Made by a program: the position numbers and the translations under genes. The notes under the pieces are model-generated. The model searched no databases. It was given only the letters and a program-made list of their open reading frames with translations, and was not told the DNA's origin. Shown here one piece after another: positions 1 through 8,406 of a DNA stretch of 64,000 nucleotides. The DNA comes from JBMNGO01 sp050949885 (lineage in GTDB: Bacteria; Bacillota; Syntrophomonadia; Syntrophomonadales; Syntrophomonadaceae): positions 385,436-449,435 of the forward strand of contig JBMNGO010000005.1 of NCBI GenBank assembly GCA_050949885.1, read 5' to 3'. Numbering within the stretch: the stretch's first letter is position 1; each line of letters begins with the position of its first letter.

Positions 1-1
1 A

Positions 2-262
2 CGGAAAAATGCCCGCATTATTATCAGGGGACTCCGGTCGGTCGCCGATTTCGAGTACGAGTGCCAGATGTCCATGATGAATAAACGGCTCATGCCGGAT
101 GTTGACACGGTGTTTGTCATGTCCAACAATGATTTTACCTATGTCAGTTCCAGCATGGTAAAAGAAGTGGCACTGCTCGGAGGAGACGTTACCAGTCTGG
201 TACCGGAACCAGTTCAACTTGCTTTTAGTAAGAAAATAGCTGAACTAAGTCGCGGCAAATAA
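2..262 (+). CDS. coaD: Phosphopantetheine adenylyltransferase, 3' end only
   Basis: Only the C-terminal 86 residues lie in the window; the reading frame is open from base 2 to the stop at 260-262. The segment IIIRGLRSVADFEYE and the downstream YVSSSMVKE are the conserved C-terminal motifs of bacterial PPAT, which transfers AMP from ATP to 4'-phosphopantetheine in coenzyme A synthesis. In Bacillus and most Firmicutes coaD sits directly after rsmD; here rsmD is about 7.6 kb downstream and lacks it, so the locus has been rearranged or the gene moved. An insertion-sequence remnant follows at once. Family assignment is confident; activity of the gene cannot be judged from this fragment. Confidence 0.9.
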   Translation, partial: RKNARIIIRGLRSVADFEYECQMSMMNKRLMPDVDTVFVMSNNDFTYVSSSMVKEVALLGGDVTSLVPEPVQLAFSKKIAELSRGK

Positions 263-366
263 TTTATTGTATCCTGGTTGTAAATGGCCATTAAATTATG
301 GATATCACCGGACACTGCTTAGAAAGAAAAACAAACAAAAAAACCGTTTTAGGCAGTATGATATGC

Positions 367-413
367 TCCTCCTAAAGTAGACCATGGAAATATCCAAGAC
401 TACTTTAGGAGGA
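367..413 (+). repeat. Inverted repeat sequestering the transposase ribosome site
   Basis: Bases 367-380 (TCCTCCTAAAGTAG) and 400-413 are a perfect 14-bp inverted repeat around a 19-base loop. The right arm contains the AGGAGG ribosome-binding site of the small ORF starting at 421. In RNA this hairpin would hide the site. Such hairpins at insertion-sequence ends are known to stop read-through transcripts from the host being translated into transposase; that role here is inference. Confidence 0.7.
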
Positions 414-420
414 TATTTTT

Positions 421-639
421 ATGGCCAAATCAAAGCATAGTCCGGAATGGAGATTAGAAGTTATTGAAGAGTATCTATCCGGGCAAGGTTCATATGAGTA
501 CCTTGCTAAAATGCATGGAATAGGTTCAAGCACGCTCAGAGAGTGGGCACTTGAAACAGATTCACCTGCGCAAAATATCCTATTCCTGAAAACCAACAAA
601 TTCTTAAGTATAAAGCTGGGTTTGCCGCATAAAAACTAG
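421..639 (+). pseudogene. Truncated transposase (IS3-like OrfA) remnant
   Basis: The 72-residue ORF begins with a helix-turn-helix stretch (roughly residues 1-45) of the kind found at the N-terminus of IS3-family OrfA proteins (SPEWRLEVIEEYLSGQGSYE, then a second helix ending STLREW). From about residue 48 the sequence no longer looks like a transposase and soon stops, so this is probably a 5' fragment joined to unrelated DNA. No OrfB or integrase core follows. It has a strong ribosome site inside a hairpin. The remnant lies between the misplaced coaD and the carbonic anhydrase gene and may mark the rearrangement point. The exact IS family is uncertain. Confidence 0.6.
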
Positions 640-761
640 CTACCACCAGATTGGCAGTAGCTATTCTATAACTTAGATTATTTATTTCCCTGGTTTACCT
701 TGACAGGGGCAGATCAAGCCTTAATAACGGTTTTTTGTTGTACCTTCAAACAAAGGTGTGT

Positions 762-1295
762 TTAGGGCGGGCCGATTTGAACAAGGCTGTTAATGTAACG
801 GCTAACCAGATCCTGATAAGTCTTGGTTGCCTTTCGGTTATAAGCTATCAATTTCTCGTCAAGATCTTTTACTACTCGGGCAGGGTTACCAACAGCTAGC
901 TTGCCCCTGGGGACACTGCGCCCGGGGGGCAGGACACTGCCGGCGCCCAAAAAAGTGGTGGATTCCATTTCGCACTGGGAAGATACAATAGCACCCATAC
1001 CAATTGTAACCTGGGATTTTATCAGACATGGACCATGAATAACAGCAGCATGGCCAACAATCACATCCTCTTCAATAATTGCTATACTATCGGGCCCAGA
1101 GTGTATAACACAGTTTTCCTCAATAGCAGAGCCGTCACCAATAACTATCTTTCCCAAATCGCCCCTGATTACGGCGCCTGCTCCTATGTAGCACCTTTTG
1201 CCTATCTCCACTTTACCGATAATTATACTCTGGGGATGAATATAGCTGGAAGGATCAATAACAGGGCGATTACCTTCAAATTCATATATTGGCAA
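762..1295 (-). CDS. Gamma-class carbonic anhydrase-like hexapeptide protein
   Basis: The 177-residue protein is built almost wholly of left-handed beta-helix hexapeptide repeats, the fold of gamma carbonic anhydrases and PaaY/YrdA proteins, which work as trimers. Three histidines at 65, 82 and 87 (VIHSG and VGHAAVIHG) match the zinc ligands of the family. Family members hydrate CO2 reversibly or act as thioesterases; sequence alone does not decide between these. The gene stands alone, convergent with the IS remnant and facing away from rpmB. The length is normal for the family. Confidence 0.85.
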   Translation of the reverse strand: MPIYEFEGNRPVIDPSSYIHPQSIIIGKVEIGKRCYIGAGAVIRGDLGKIVIGDGSAIEENCVIHSGPDSIAIIEEDVIVGHAAVIHGPCLIKSQVTIGMGAIVSSQCEMESTTFLGAGSVLPPGRSVPRGKLAVGNPARVVKDLDEKLIAYNRKATKTYQDLVSRYINSLVQIGPP

Positions 1296-1460
1296 TCTTA
1301 AAAACCTCCCTAGTCAACCAGCAGTTGCGTCCGCAGCCTAAATAGAATATATTGGTTATTATGATGAGTATAATAAATAAAAAAGGAAAAGGATAGTAGA
1401 ACTATCTGGCCAGAATAATGATTAGCCCCTTAACATGTGCATCCAATTAAAATGCCATAA

Positions 1461-1493
1461 AAAGCAAAAAGCCCTAGAACTAAATCTAAGGCC
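1461..1493 (-). terminator. Rho-independent terminator of rpmB
   Basis: On the minus strand a 7-bp stem (1486-1492 with 1471-1477, one G-U pair) is followed by a T-rich tract (complement of 1461-1470). It lies 16 bases past the rpmB stop codon. Confidence 0.75.
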
Positions 1494-1508
1494 AAGCAAA
1501 ATCGGGAT

Positions 1509-1697
1509 CTACACAGCTCGCTGAACTTTTCCGGAACGCAGACAACGAGTGCAAACATAAATTTTTTGGGGGGTTCCTTTTACCAGGACTTTAACCCGTT
1601 GTAAATTAGGTTTCCATTGCCGGTTGGTCCTTATATGGGAGTGGCTATATTTTTTTCCAAAGGTGACTCCTTTTCCACATATATCGCATTTAGCCAC
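1509..1697 (-). CDS. rpmB: 50S ribosomal protein L28
   Basis: This 62-residue protein has the L28 layout: AKCDICGKG at the N-terminus, then the HSHIRTNRQWKPNLQRV core and a C-terminal CTRCLRSGKVQR. Two CxxC pairs suggest the zinc-binding form. The GTG start at 1697 is chosen because a GGAGG site lies just upstream and it gives the family's usual MAKC beginning; an upstream ATG at 1742 would add 15 unrelated residues. It is divergent from yloU-yloV, the same neighbourhood as in Bacillus (rpmB-yloU-yloV). Confidence 0.95.
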   Translation of the reverse strand: MAKCDICGKGVTFGKKYSHSHIRTNRQWKPNLQRVKVLVKGTPQKIYVCTRCLRSGKVQRAV

Positions 1698-1822
1698 ATT
1701 AATGCCTCCTCTCTTTATGCAATCACTTAAACATTGTACCAAAACTTGTTGTAAAGGGCAAGAAGAGGAGGAATAAATATCATGGCGTAGAATTAAGATT
1801 AATTTAGAAGGAGGTAAACAAA

Positions 1823-2185
1823 ATGTATACCATAATGAGCACAGACCTGGGAACCATCAGTGTAAGCAAAGAAGTGTTGGAAACTATTTCTGGCCTGGCG
1901 ACAATAGACTCTTATGGTCTGGTAGGAATGGTTCCTCATGACATTCAGTCAGGAATATCAAGTATTCTTGGTTTGGAATCGATTCGCAAAGGCGTTTCAG
2001 TACAATTTACCGATGAGGGACTGATTGTCGATGTCTATGTTATTGTAGGCTATGGAACTAAGATAAATGAGGTTGCCCGAAATGTTATGCAAAAAGTAAC
2101 TTATGTACTAGAAAATCATACAGGCTTGACTGTAGCTGCAGTCAATGTAAATGTCAAAGGAGTAAAAGTAATATTGGAGAAGTAG
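1823..2185 (+). CDS. yloU: Asp23/Gls24 family envelope stress protein (YloU)
   Basis: The 120-residue protein matches the Asp23/Gls24 family across its length, including the IDSYGLVGMV and the VNVNVKGVKV segments. Family members are small cytoplasmic proteins linked to cell-envelope stress and often encoded next to the fatty acid kinase FakA. A strong AAGGAGG site precedes the ATG. The next gene starts 15 bases later, so the two are surely co-transcribed. The precise biochemical role of the family is not settled. Confidence 0.92.
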   Translation: MYTIMSTDLGTISVSKEVLETISGLATIDSYGLVGMVPHDIQSGISSILGLESIRKGVSVQFTDEGLIVDVYVIVGYGTKINEVARNVMQKVTYVLENHTGLTVAAVNVNVKGVKVILEK

Positions 2186-2200
2186 GGGGAGGGCAACAAG

Positions 2201-3832
2201 TTGAGTTTGGTTTTCATTAGCGGCAAGGATTTTGTAAGGAGTGTTAGGGCAGGATGCAAAAATCTTGAACTCAACCGGGACAAAGTAGACTTGCTGAATG
2301 TTTTTCCTGTTCCCGATGGTGACACAGGAACCAACATGTATCTAACCTTATTGGCAGCAGTAAAGGAAGGCGAAAAAAATTATGAAAAACCCCTGGGGCA
2401 AGTAGCCAAAGCTGTTTCCCGGGGTTCCTTAATGGGTGCCCGGGGCAATTCAGGAGTAATATTATCCCAGGTTTTCCGGGGTATGGCCCGAATTTTGGAA
2501 AACAAGGAAAAAGCCAATGCGGCTGATTTTGCCATGGCTTTGCAAGCAGGATCAGATACCGCTTACGAGGCAGTAATGAAACCTGTTGAAGGAACAATAC
2601 TGACAGTTGTCAGAGAAATTGCCAAAGCCTGTGAGGCTAAAGCCAGAAAGGACAAAGATATTATTACTACTCTGATGGCAGGAATACAGGCAGGACACAA
2701 AATTCTGAAAAAGACTCCGGAGATGTTGCCCATCCTAAAAGAGTCAGGGGTAATAGATGCTGGAGGGCAGGGATTTTTATACTTTCTTGAGGGTTTCATC
2801 CAAGGACTCGATCAGGAACACGAAATAGATCTGTCCATTTCTCAGCCTGACTACCACAGAGAGCATGAGGGGCAGGGAACGGTTCCCGGAATGAATATAG
2901 AATTTCAATATTGTACGGAGTTGTTGATAATAGGTGACAGTGTAAATATTGACAAAGTAAAAAACGCTCTTTCTTCCATGGGTGATTCAATGATGGTAGT
3001 AGGGGCAGAAGAAGTGGTCAAGGTACATATCCATTCCAACCATCCGGGTAAAGTCTTGGAAACCTGCATGAAATGGGGAAGCCTTACTGATATAAAAATA
3101 AACAATATGGTAGAAGAGGCTCATGAGCATATGCTTAACTGGCAGGAGTCCAGGGAAGTTGACCCTACGGAAGCCAAGCCCATCGGTTTAGTGACGGTGG
3201 GCATTGGGGATGGGATAATAAAGATACTGGAAAGCCTGGGAGCTGATGTGGTGGTGGAAGGTGGCCAGACCATGAACCCGAGTACCGAGGATCTTTTAAA
3301 TGCCTGCAAAAAAGTAAATGCAGAAAATATTTTTATTATGCCTAATAATAGTAATGTGATTATGGCTGCTAATCAGGTGGCAGCACTGAGTGAAAAACCG
3401 GTCAGAGTTGTTCCCACCAAATCGGTTATGCAATGTATTACTGCCTTAGTGGCTTTCCATCCTTCCGAAGACGTGGAGGAAGTATATCAGGCTATGCTCA
3501 ATGAGATAGACACTGTAAAATATGCCGAGGTGACCCGTGCAATCCGTAACACTTGCTTGGATGATATAGAAATAGCAGAAGGTGATGCGATAGGAATCCT
3601 TCAGGATAAAATTGTGCTTAGGGCCGATGATCCTTTTATAGCAGTGCTAAATCTCTTAGAGATGATGGTGGATGACGAAAGTGAATTGATTACAATTCTA
3701 TTTGGGCAGGACATTACTGAGGGCGAGGCGTTTTCTATTAAGGAAAAAGCCGAGGCTGCTTATCCTGATTGTGAGATTGAACTGCACTACGGTGGCCAAC
3801 CTCATTATAGTTTCCTAATATCAGTAGAATAG
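2201..3832 (+). CDS. fakA: DhaL-domain kinase, FakA/YloV type (fatty acid kinase ATP-binding subunit)
   Basis: The 543-residue protein starts with a DhaL (dihydroxyacetone kinase L) domain of about 200 residues. It contains the metal-binding motif PDGDTGTN at 38-45 and SRGSLMGARGNSG near 90. The C-terminal half is the FakA-type domain. FakA phosphorylates fatty acids carried by FakB (DegV) proteins, producing acyl-phosphate for PlsX/PlsY. PlsX is encoded in this window at 15408. The TTG start at 2201 has a GGGGGAGGG site upstream. It forms an operon with yloU and ends at a strong terminator before recG. Confidence 0.88.
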   Translation: MSLVFISGKDFVRSVRAGCKNLELNRDKVDLLNVFPVPDGDTGTNMYLTLLAAVKEGEKNYEKPLGQVAKAVSRGSLMGARGNSGVILSQVFRGMARILENKEKANAADFAMALQAGSDTAYEAVMKPVEGTILTVVREIAKACEAKARKDKDIITTLMAGIQAGHKILKKTPEMLPILKESGVIDAGGQGFLYFLEGFIQGLDQEHEIDLSISQPDYHREHEGQGTVPGMNIEFQYCTELLIIGDSVNIDKVKNALSSMGDSMMVVGAEEVVKVHIHSNHPGKVLETCMKWGSLTDIKINNMVEEAHEHMLNWQESREVDPTEAKPIGLVTVGIGDGIIKILESLGADVVVEGGQTMNPSTEDLLNACKKVNAENIFIMPNNSNVIMAANQVAALSEKPVRVVPTKSVMQCITALVAFHPSEDVEEVYQAMLNEIDTVKYAEVTRAIRNTCLDDIEIAEGDAIGILQDKIVLRADDPFIAVLNLLEMMVDDESELITILFGQDITEGEAFSIKEKAEAAYPDCEIELHYGGQPHYSFLISVE

Positions 3833-3844
3833 GTATGGCACCTA

Positions 3845-3872
3845 AAAGCGGGTTTAAACCCGCTTTTTGTTT
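3845..3872 (+). terminator. Rho-independent terminator after fakA
   Basis: A perfect 11-bp inverted repeat (3845-3855 with 3856-3866; the innermost TTTAAA forms the loop in RNA) is followed by a T-rich run to 3872. It begins 13 bases after the fakA stop. Confidence 0.85.
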
Positions 3873-3904
3873 ACGATTTGATAATTCATGGGTGGGAGGA
3901 AAGG

Positions 3905-5917
3905 ATGCATAGGCTGGGAAAAGAAATACGCTTTTTAAAGGGAATTGGTCCTAAAAGGAATAAATTATTCCAGCGTTTAGGGATACATAATATTTTTGAT
4001 TTGTTCTGGTATATCCCTCGTTCCTATTTTGATAGGAGCCATATTAGTCCAATTACCAGCTTGGTTGCAGGTTATAAGGTAAATATTCAGGGGATTATTA
4101 CTGCAACTACCAAGAACCGGGCTAGAAATGGCATGAGTATTATAAAAGCTATAATAAGTGATGAGACGGGCCTAATTCCTGCAGTATGGTTCAATCAACC
4201 CTTTCTGGATAGTAAACTACCTATTGGACAAAAAATACTCATATCAGGGCAAATTACAAGCTCTCAGATGGGAAAAGAGTTAATTGTCAAGGATTATGAA
4301 CTACTGGACGAAAAAACCGGCATAAAGATCCTTCCTATTTATCCCCTTACCGAAGGGTTAAACCAAAAGGCTTTAAGACGATTGGTAGCACACAGTCTGG
4401 ACGAATATTTGGACTACTATACAGAAATCTTACCCGATTCAATAAGGAAACATTATGGTCTGTGCGATATCCAATTTGCTTTTCGCAATATCCACTTTCC
4501 GGCCGACCGGTACTCATACCAGAAGGCCAGAAATCGGCTGGCCCTGGAAGAATTGTTGGTTTTTCGCCAGGTTCTGGAGGAGAAACGTAAAAGGGACAGA
4601 TCGCTTAGAAAAGGCACATATAAAGAAACCACGGACTTATTTGCAAGAGTCCAGCAAGGATTACCTTTTACATTGACCCCAGCACAGTCAAGGGTTCTAA
4701 AAGAGATAATACAGGATATTGAATCCCCTATTGTCATGAATCGCCTTTTGCAAGGAGATGTAGGATCAGGGAAAACCGTTGTAGCAGTTCTGGCCATGGT
4801 AAAAGCTGTGGCGGGGGGGTTTCAGGCGGCCCTTATGGCTCCCACAGAAATACTGGCAGATCAACATTTTGCTAACATAGATCGTTTATTGGCAAATAGC
4901 GGAATAGTAATTGCCTGTCTCACCGGTGGCACTTCAGCTAATCAGCGGCAAATGATCATTGAGGCAGTACGGTCTGGAGAAATCGATATTCTGGTTGGAA
5001 CCCATTCATTAATTCAGGATTCTCTTGCTTTTAAAAACCTGGGCCTGGCAGTGATAGATGAGCAGCACCGGTTTGGTGTTGAGCAGAGATTAAGGCTTAG
5101 GCTAAAAGGGGATTCTCCTGATGTACTGGTAATGACAGCCACCCCCATACCCAGAACTCTGGCTCTTACCTTGTATGGGGATTTGGACTATTCAGTTATT
5201 GACGAGTTACCTCCGGGACGTCGGAAAGTAATAACCAGATACATACCCCCATATCATCGCAGCCAGGTTTACAATTTTTTAAAAAAAGAAATCCAAAAAG
5301 GCAGACAGGCTTTTGTTGTATGCCCGTTGGTGGAAGAATCTGAAAAACAGGACCTGCAAGATGCCCAAAGCCTTTATGCTGACCTGCAGGAGAACTTATT
5401 TAAGGGATTTAGATTGGGGCTGATTCATGGCAGAATGCGGCAGGCTGACAAAGACTTAATAATGCAGATGTTCAAGCAGAAACAAATTGATCTTTTAGTT
5501 ACTACTACGGTTGTGGAAGTTGGGGTAGATGTTCCTAATGCGACCATAATGGTTATTGAACAGGCCGAAAGATATGGTCTTTCCCAGCTTCACCAGCTCA
5601 GGGGCAGGGTAGGACGGGGAAGCGAACGATCTTTTTGCTTTCTGCTAGGTGAGCCGAAAAGTGAAGAAGCTAAAAAGCGTCTGCGGATCATTGAGACAAC
5701 CAGTGATGGTTTTCTACTGGCGCAAAAAGACCTGGAAATGAGGGGGCCCGGAGAATTTTGGGGGGTTAGGCAACATGGTTTGGATCAGTTTAAGCTGGCT
5801 GATCTGTCTAAGGATCTGGAACTTATCCAGTTAAGTCAAAGATTGGTAGGCAGTACCTATTTGGATGAACAGTATATATTTTTGAAAAACAAGCCAAATA
5901 GAACCATAGATAATTAA
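3905..5917 (+). CDS. recG: ATP-dependent DNA helicase RecG
   Basis: RecG remodels stalled replication forks and branches Holliday junctions. The 670-residue protein has the N-terminal wedge (OB-fold) domain, then superfamily-2 helicase motifs: Walker A GDVGSGKT, DEQH box VIDEQHRFG, TATPIPRTLAL and the motif VI QLRGRVGRG. Length is normal. The ATG at 3905 is preferred over the upstream codon at 3878 because a GGGAGGA site sits just before it, and it gives the start MHRLGKEIRFLKGIGPK. The order yloU-yloV-recG is as in other Clostridia. Confidence 0.96.
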   Translation: MHRLGKEIRFLKGIGPKRNKLFQRLGIHNIFDLFWYIPRSYFDRSHISPITSLVAGYKVNIQGIITATTKNRARNGMSIIKAIISDETGLIPAVWFNQPFLDSKLPIGQKILISGQITSSQMGKELIVKDYELLDEKTGIKILPIYPLTEGLNQKALRRLVAHSLDEYLDYYTEILPDSIRKHYGLCDIQFAFRNIHFPADRYSYQKARNRLALEELLVFRQVLEEKRKRDRSLRKGTYKETTDLFARVQQGLPFTLTPAQSRVLKEIIQDIESPIVMNRLLQGDVGSGKTVVAVLAMVKAVAGGFQAALMAPTEILADQHFANIDRLLANSGIVIACLTGGTSANQRQMIIEAVRSGEIDILVGTHSLIQDSLAFKNLGLAVIDEQHRFGVEQRLRLRLKGDSPDVLVMTATPIPRTLALTLYGDLDYSVIDELPPGRRKVITRYIPPYHRSQVYNFLKKEIQKGRQAFVVCPLVEESEKQDLQDAQSLYADLQENLFKGFRLGLIHGRMRQADKDLIMQMFKQKQIDLLVTTTVVEVGVDVPNATIMVIEQAERYGLSQLHQLRGRVGRGSERSFCFLLGEPKSEEAKKRLRIIETTSDGFLLAQKDLEMRGPGEFWGVRQHGLDQFKLADLSKDLELIQLSQRLVGSTYLDEQYIFLKNKPNRTIDN

Positions 5918-5954
5918 AATTTTCAGAAGGTTTACAATTTATCAAATTATTATG

Positions 5955-5987
5955 CTATCTGTGAAGATAATCCAGATAGTTTTTTTA
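5955..5987 (+). terminator. Rho-independent terminator after recG
   Basis: A 7-bp stem (CTATCTG 5955-5961 with CAGATAG 5973-5979) is followed by eight T residues. Confidence 0.85.
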
Positions 5988-6039
5988 TTCTATTCAAAGA
6001 ATATAATTAAGCTGCCTGTGGTGAAACGGAGGTGAAACT

Positions 6040-6141
6040 ATGGACGATAAAAAGGCGGAAAAAATACAAAAATTGAAGTATGAAATAAGCCAGGAATCAG
6101 GGTTAAAATTTTCAAAACCAAGCAAAAGAAAAAGAAAATAA
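6040..6141 (+). CDS. Possible 33-residue SASP-like or degraded spore peptide
   Basis: A short ORF of 33 codons has a strong ACGGAGGTGA site 7 bases before its ATG. Its centre, LKYEISQESGL, resembles the GPR-cleavage region of alpha/beta small acid-soluble spore proteins (compare KYEIAxELG), but it then ends in a lysine/arginine-rich tail rather than the usual second helix. It lies directly upstream of a genuine SASP gene. It could be a minor spore protein or a decayed SASP copy. The ORF is visible; the function is a guess. Confidence 0.4.
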   Translation: MDDKKAEKIQKLKYEISQESGLKFSKPSKRKRK

Positions 6142-6217
6142 AAACTTATGAAAATACTTCTAGCATATTAGTTGACGCCGGGGAAACAATAAGATTACAA
6201 AAAAGGAGGTGAATCAA

Positions 6218-6427
6218 ATGGCAAGAAGCAATAATATTCTGGTTCCCCAGGCTAAAGCTGCCATGGATCAATTTAAACAGGAGGCTGCTCAAGAAGTGGG
6301 AGTAAACCTGAAGAGCGGCTACAATGGAGACCTGACAGCTCGCCAGGCAGGCAGCATCGGCGGTCAAATGGTAAAGAAAATGATCTACGATTATCAGAGC
6401 AGACAGGCACAAAATCAAATGAGATAA
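6218..6427 (+). CDS. Alpha/beta-type small acid-soluble spore protein
   Basis: The 69-residue protein has the alpha/beta SASP pattern: a first helix with the germination-protease site region QFKQEAAQEVGV, and the second block LTARQAGSIGGQMVKKMI. These proteins coat spore DNA and protect it from UV and heat, and are then degraded by Gpr at germination. The ATG at 6218 is chosen because AAGGAGGTG sits 6 bases upstream; the GTG at 6209 lies inside that site. The gene is convergent with gpr, the gene for the protease that digests it. Forespore sigma-G control is expected from the family. Confidence 0.93.
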   Translation: MARSNNILVPQAKAAMDQFKQEAAQEVGVNLKSGYNGDLTARQAGSIGGQMVKKMIYDYQSRQAQNQMR

Positions 6428-6454
6428 CTTGTTTGAAATAATCATTGTAATATT

Positions 6455-6484
6455 AACAAGCGGATAGAAGTACATCCGCTTGTT
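6455..6484. terminator. Bidirectional terminator between SASP gene and gpr
   Basis: A perfect 11-bp stem (AACAAGCGGAT at 6455-6465 with 6474-6484) with an 8-base loop lies between the two convergent genes; the T/A content on both sides is modest. Confidence 0.7.
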
Positions 6485-6491
6485 TTCATTG

Positions 6492-7451
6492 TTAAACAGC
6501 ATAAAGGACTAGTTGTTCTTCGGAGATTCCAGGGAAAAGGGATTTACTGATGCCAATGGCAATTATGCGGGCTGTAATCTCAATAATGTCGTCTATTTCC
6601 TTGGGAGTAACACTCAAACCGCCTCCGAAAAAAGACAGGATTTCTTTAATGGAGTTAATAGCCTGAGTATCATTATACATAGCCCCCGTGTTCAAGCAGA
6701 ATTTTTTTATTGCTTGGTTGGCAATGACAGCAGCGTTTACAATTGTAGGACATCCCACCGCGATTACAGGAACTCCCAGTTCTTCTTGGGTAAGGGCATG
6801 TCTTCTGTTACCAATTCCTGCTCCGGGCTGGATGCCGGTATTGGCCATCTGAATGGTAGTGCCAATTCTTTCCACACTCTGAGCAGCCAAGGCGTCTACG
6901 GCAATAATAATTTCAGGTTTAACCTCATCAACGATTCCCTTGATAACCTCAAAAGTTTCTAAACCAGTTATCCCTAATACCCCTGGAGCTATACCACAAG
7001 TAGGACGCATCCCTTCAACCAGTGCCTCAGGGGCGTGTTGGTGATAATGCCTGGTAATGGGACTATATTCAATAAATTTGGGACCGAGAGAATCAGGAGT
7101 AGCATGCCAGTTGCCCAGGCCTACCAAGAGAACGGTACCAGTCTTTGATAATGAACCATTAATTAGGTTTTCCATGGAGTTTTCTATGGCTTCCACAAGT
7201 TCATCCTTTAAATAAGGGTCATTGATTTTCAAGGGAGGGGATTCAATGGTTATATAGGTTCCGATGGGTCTCCCTAGTTGGCGGGCTCCTATTTCATTTT
7301 TTATATTGATAATAGTAGTTTTTATTCTTTCCCTTTGCACAACTTGTTCTTCCACTCCGGATATTTCCTTACCTGTTGTTCCCCTGACCAAGTCTCTTGC
7401 TTCCAGGGCCAAATCTATGTTTAGAGTAAAAAAATTAAGAAAATTATCCAA
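6492..7451 (-). CDS. gpr: Germination protease Gpr
   Basis: Gpr is the spore endopeptidase that cleaves small acid-soluble proteins during germination. The 319-residue protein has the family's motifs, such as LVGLGNWHATPDSLGPK, and the central VDALAAQSVERIGTTIQ and PGAGIGNRR segments. The N-terminal stretch through about residue 15 would include the propeptide removed by autoprocessing. The start ATG has AGGAGG upstream. It is a single gene on the minus strand, facing the SASP gene. Confidence 0.96.
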   Translation of the reverse strand: MDNFLNFFTLNIDLALEARDLVRGTTGKEISGVEEQVVQRERIKTTIINIKNEIGARQLGRPIGTYITIESPPLKINDPYLKDELVEAIENSMENLINGSLSKTGTVLLVGLGNWHATPDSLGPKFIEYSPITRHYHQHAPEALVEGMRPTCGIAPGVLGITGLETFEVIKGIVDEVKPEIIIAVDALAAQSVERIGTTIQMANTGIQPGAGIGNRRHALTQEELGVPVIAVGCPTIVNAAVIANQAIKKFCLNTGAMYNDTQAINSIKEILSFFGGGLSVTPKEIDDIIEITARIIAIGISKSLFPGISEEQLVLYAV

Positions 7452-7839
7452 ATTTAAAACCTCCTTTGACAGTATTATCCCAAAGGTGAGGTTTTATATG
7501 CAGCAGGAAAATAAAAATGGCGACGTGGATAGTCGCCATTTTGGGGAGAGGAGAATTTTGTAAAGTTGTTGGGGAGGGTTTGTTTACCAGATTTTACACC
7601 TGGTAATTATATAATTACCCTAATTTTTGTTTTATATACAAAAAAAATAAAAAATTTTGCATGTGTTACTCGGCAAAAGAAAAGGTATGCTATATTGCTA
7701 AATGCGATTCTTTGGTGGGTATCTGTTTTTTGTGACAAAAAACATAATATCTTGCATTGGTTGGTATAATTAAGGTAAAAAATGTTGGGAAAAGAGGTTA
7801 AATAGACCAAATAGCGAATCATCAAAGGAGGAGATATCA
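7452..7839. other. Intergenic region between divergent gpr and rsmD
   Basis: This 388-base AT-rich stretch separates two divergent genes. It holds a perfect 9-bp hairpin at 7516-7540 (AATGGCGAC with GTCGCCATT) lying in the gpr 5' side, and an extended -10 promoter for rsmD near 7765. I see no convincing gene in it. Confidence 0.6.
7761..7770 (+). promoter_or_regulatory. Extended -10 promoter for rsmD
   Basis: TATAAT at 7765-7770 is preceded by TGG, giving the extended -10 form TGnTATAAT. No good -35 box is seen at the usual distance, which such promoters can do without. It lies about 70 bases before the rsmD start. Confidence 0.5.
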
Positions 7840-8400
7840 CTGCGAGTTATAGCAGGTATGGCCAAAGGTAAAAGGCTCAAGGCGCCTCCTGGAACGAATA
7901 CTCGCCCGATAACCGATATGATAAAAGAGGCTCTTTTCAATGTCCTGGGACATGATATGTCAGGAATAGTCTTTCTAGATCTATTCGCGGGAAGTGGTAG
8001 TGTTGGCATTGAGGCTTTGAGCAGGGGAGCGTCCCGGGTCATTTTTGTTGACAGCAGCTATCATGCTGTGAAGACTATAAAATATAATCTTATTAATTGC
8101 AATTTTATGGATGGATATGAAATATACCGACAAGATGTTTTTCGGGCCATAAACAATTTACAGAGGCACCAGATAACATTCGATCTGATTTACGCAGATC
8201 CGCCGTTCCCTTTGGATTCTGTCTTTACCAGGGTAATGACAGCTATTGATGATGCCCAGATCTTAAAAAACCACGGGTTAGCAATAATTAGAACACCCCG
8301 AAAAAAAGTGCTTCCTCAGACAATTGGATTCTTAATAGAGTATAAAACCAGTATTTATGGTGATTCTTGTTTGCACTACTACTACAAGGAGGTTAAATAA
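7840..8400 (+). CDS. rsmD: 16S rRNA (guanine(966)-N(2))-methyltransferase RsmD
   Basis: RsmD methylates G966 of 16S rRNA. The S-adenosylmethionine site FLDLFAGSGSVGIEALSRGA and the catalytic YADPPF motif are plain. A CTG at 7840 is taken as the start because it follows AAAGGAGG with an ideal 8-base gap and restores the family's N-terminus (M)RVIAGMAKGKRLKAPPG. The first ATG, at 7858, is 26 bases from that site and would delete the conserved RVIAG. CTG starts are rare, so the start needs checking. In most Firmicutes coaD follows directly; here a coiled-coil gene does. Confidence 0.92.
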   Translation: MRVIAGMAKGKRLKAPPGTNTRPITDMIKEALFNVLGHDMSGIVFLDLFAGSGSVGIEALSRGASRVIFVDSSYHAVKTIKYNLINCNFMDGYEIYRQDVFRAINNLQRHQITFDLIYADPPFPLDSVFTRVMTAIDDAQILKNHGLAIIRTPRKKVLPQTIGFLIEYKTSIYGDSCLHYYYKEVK

Positions 8401-8406
8401 CAACTA

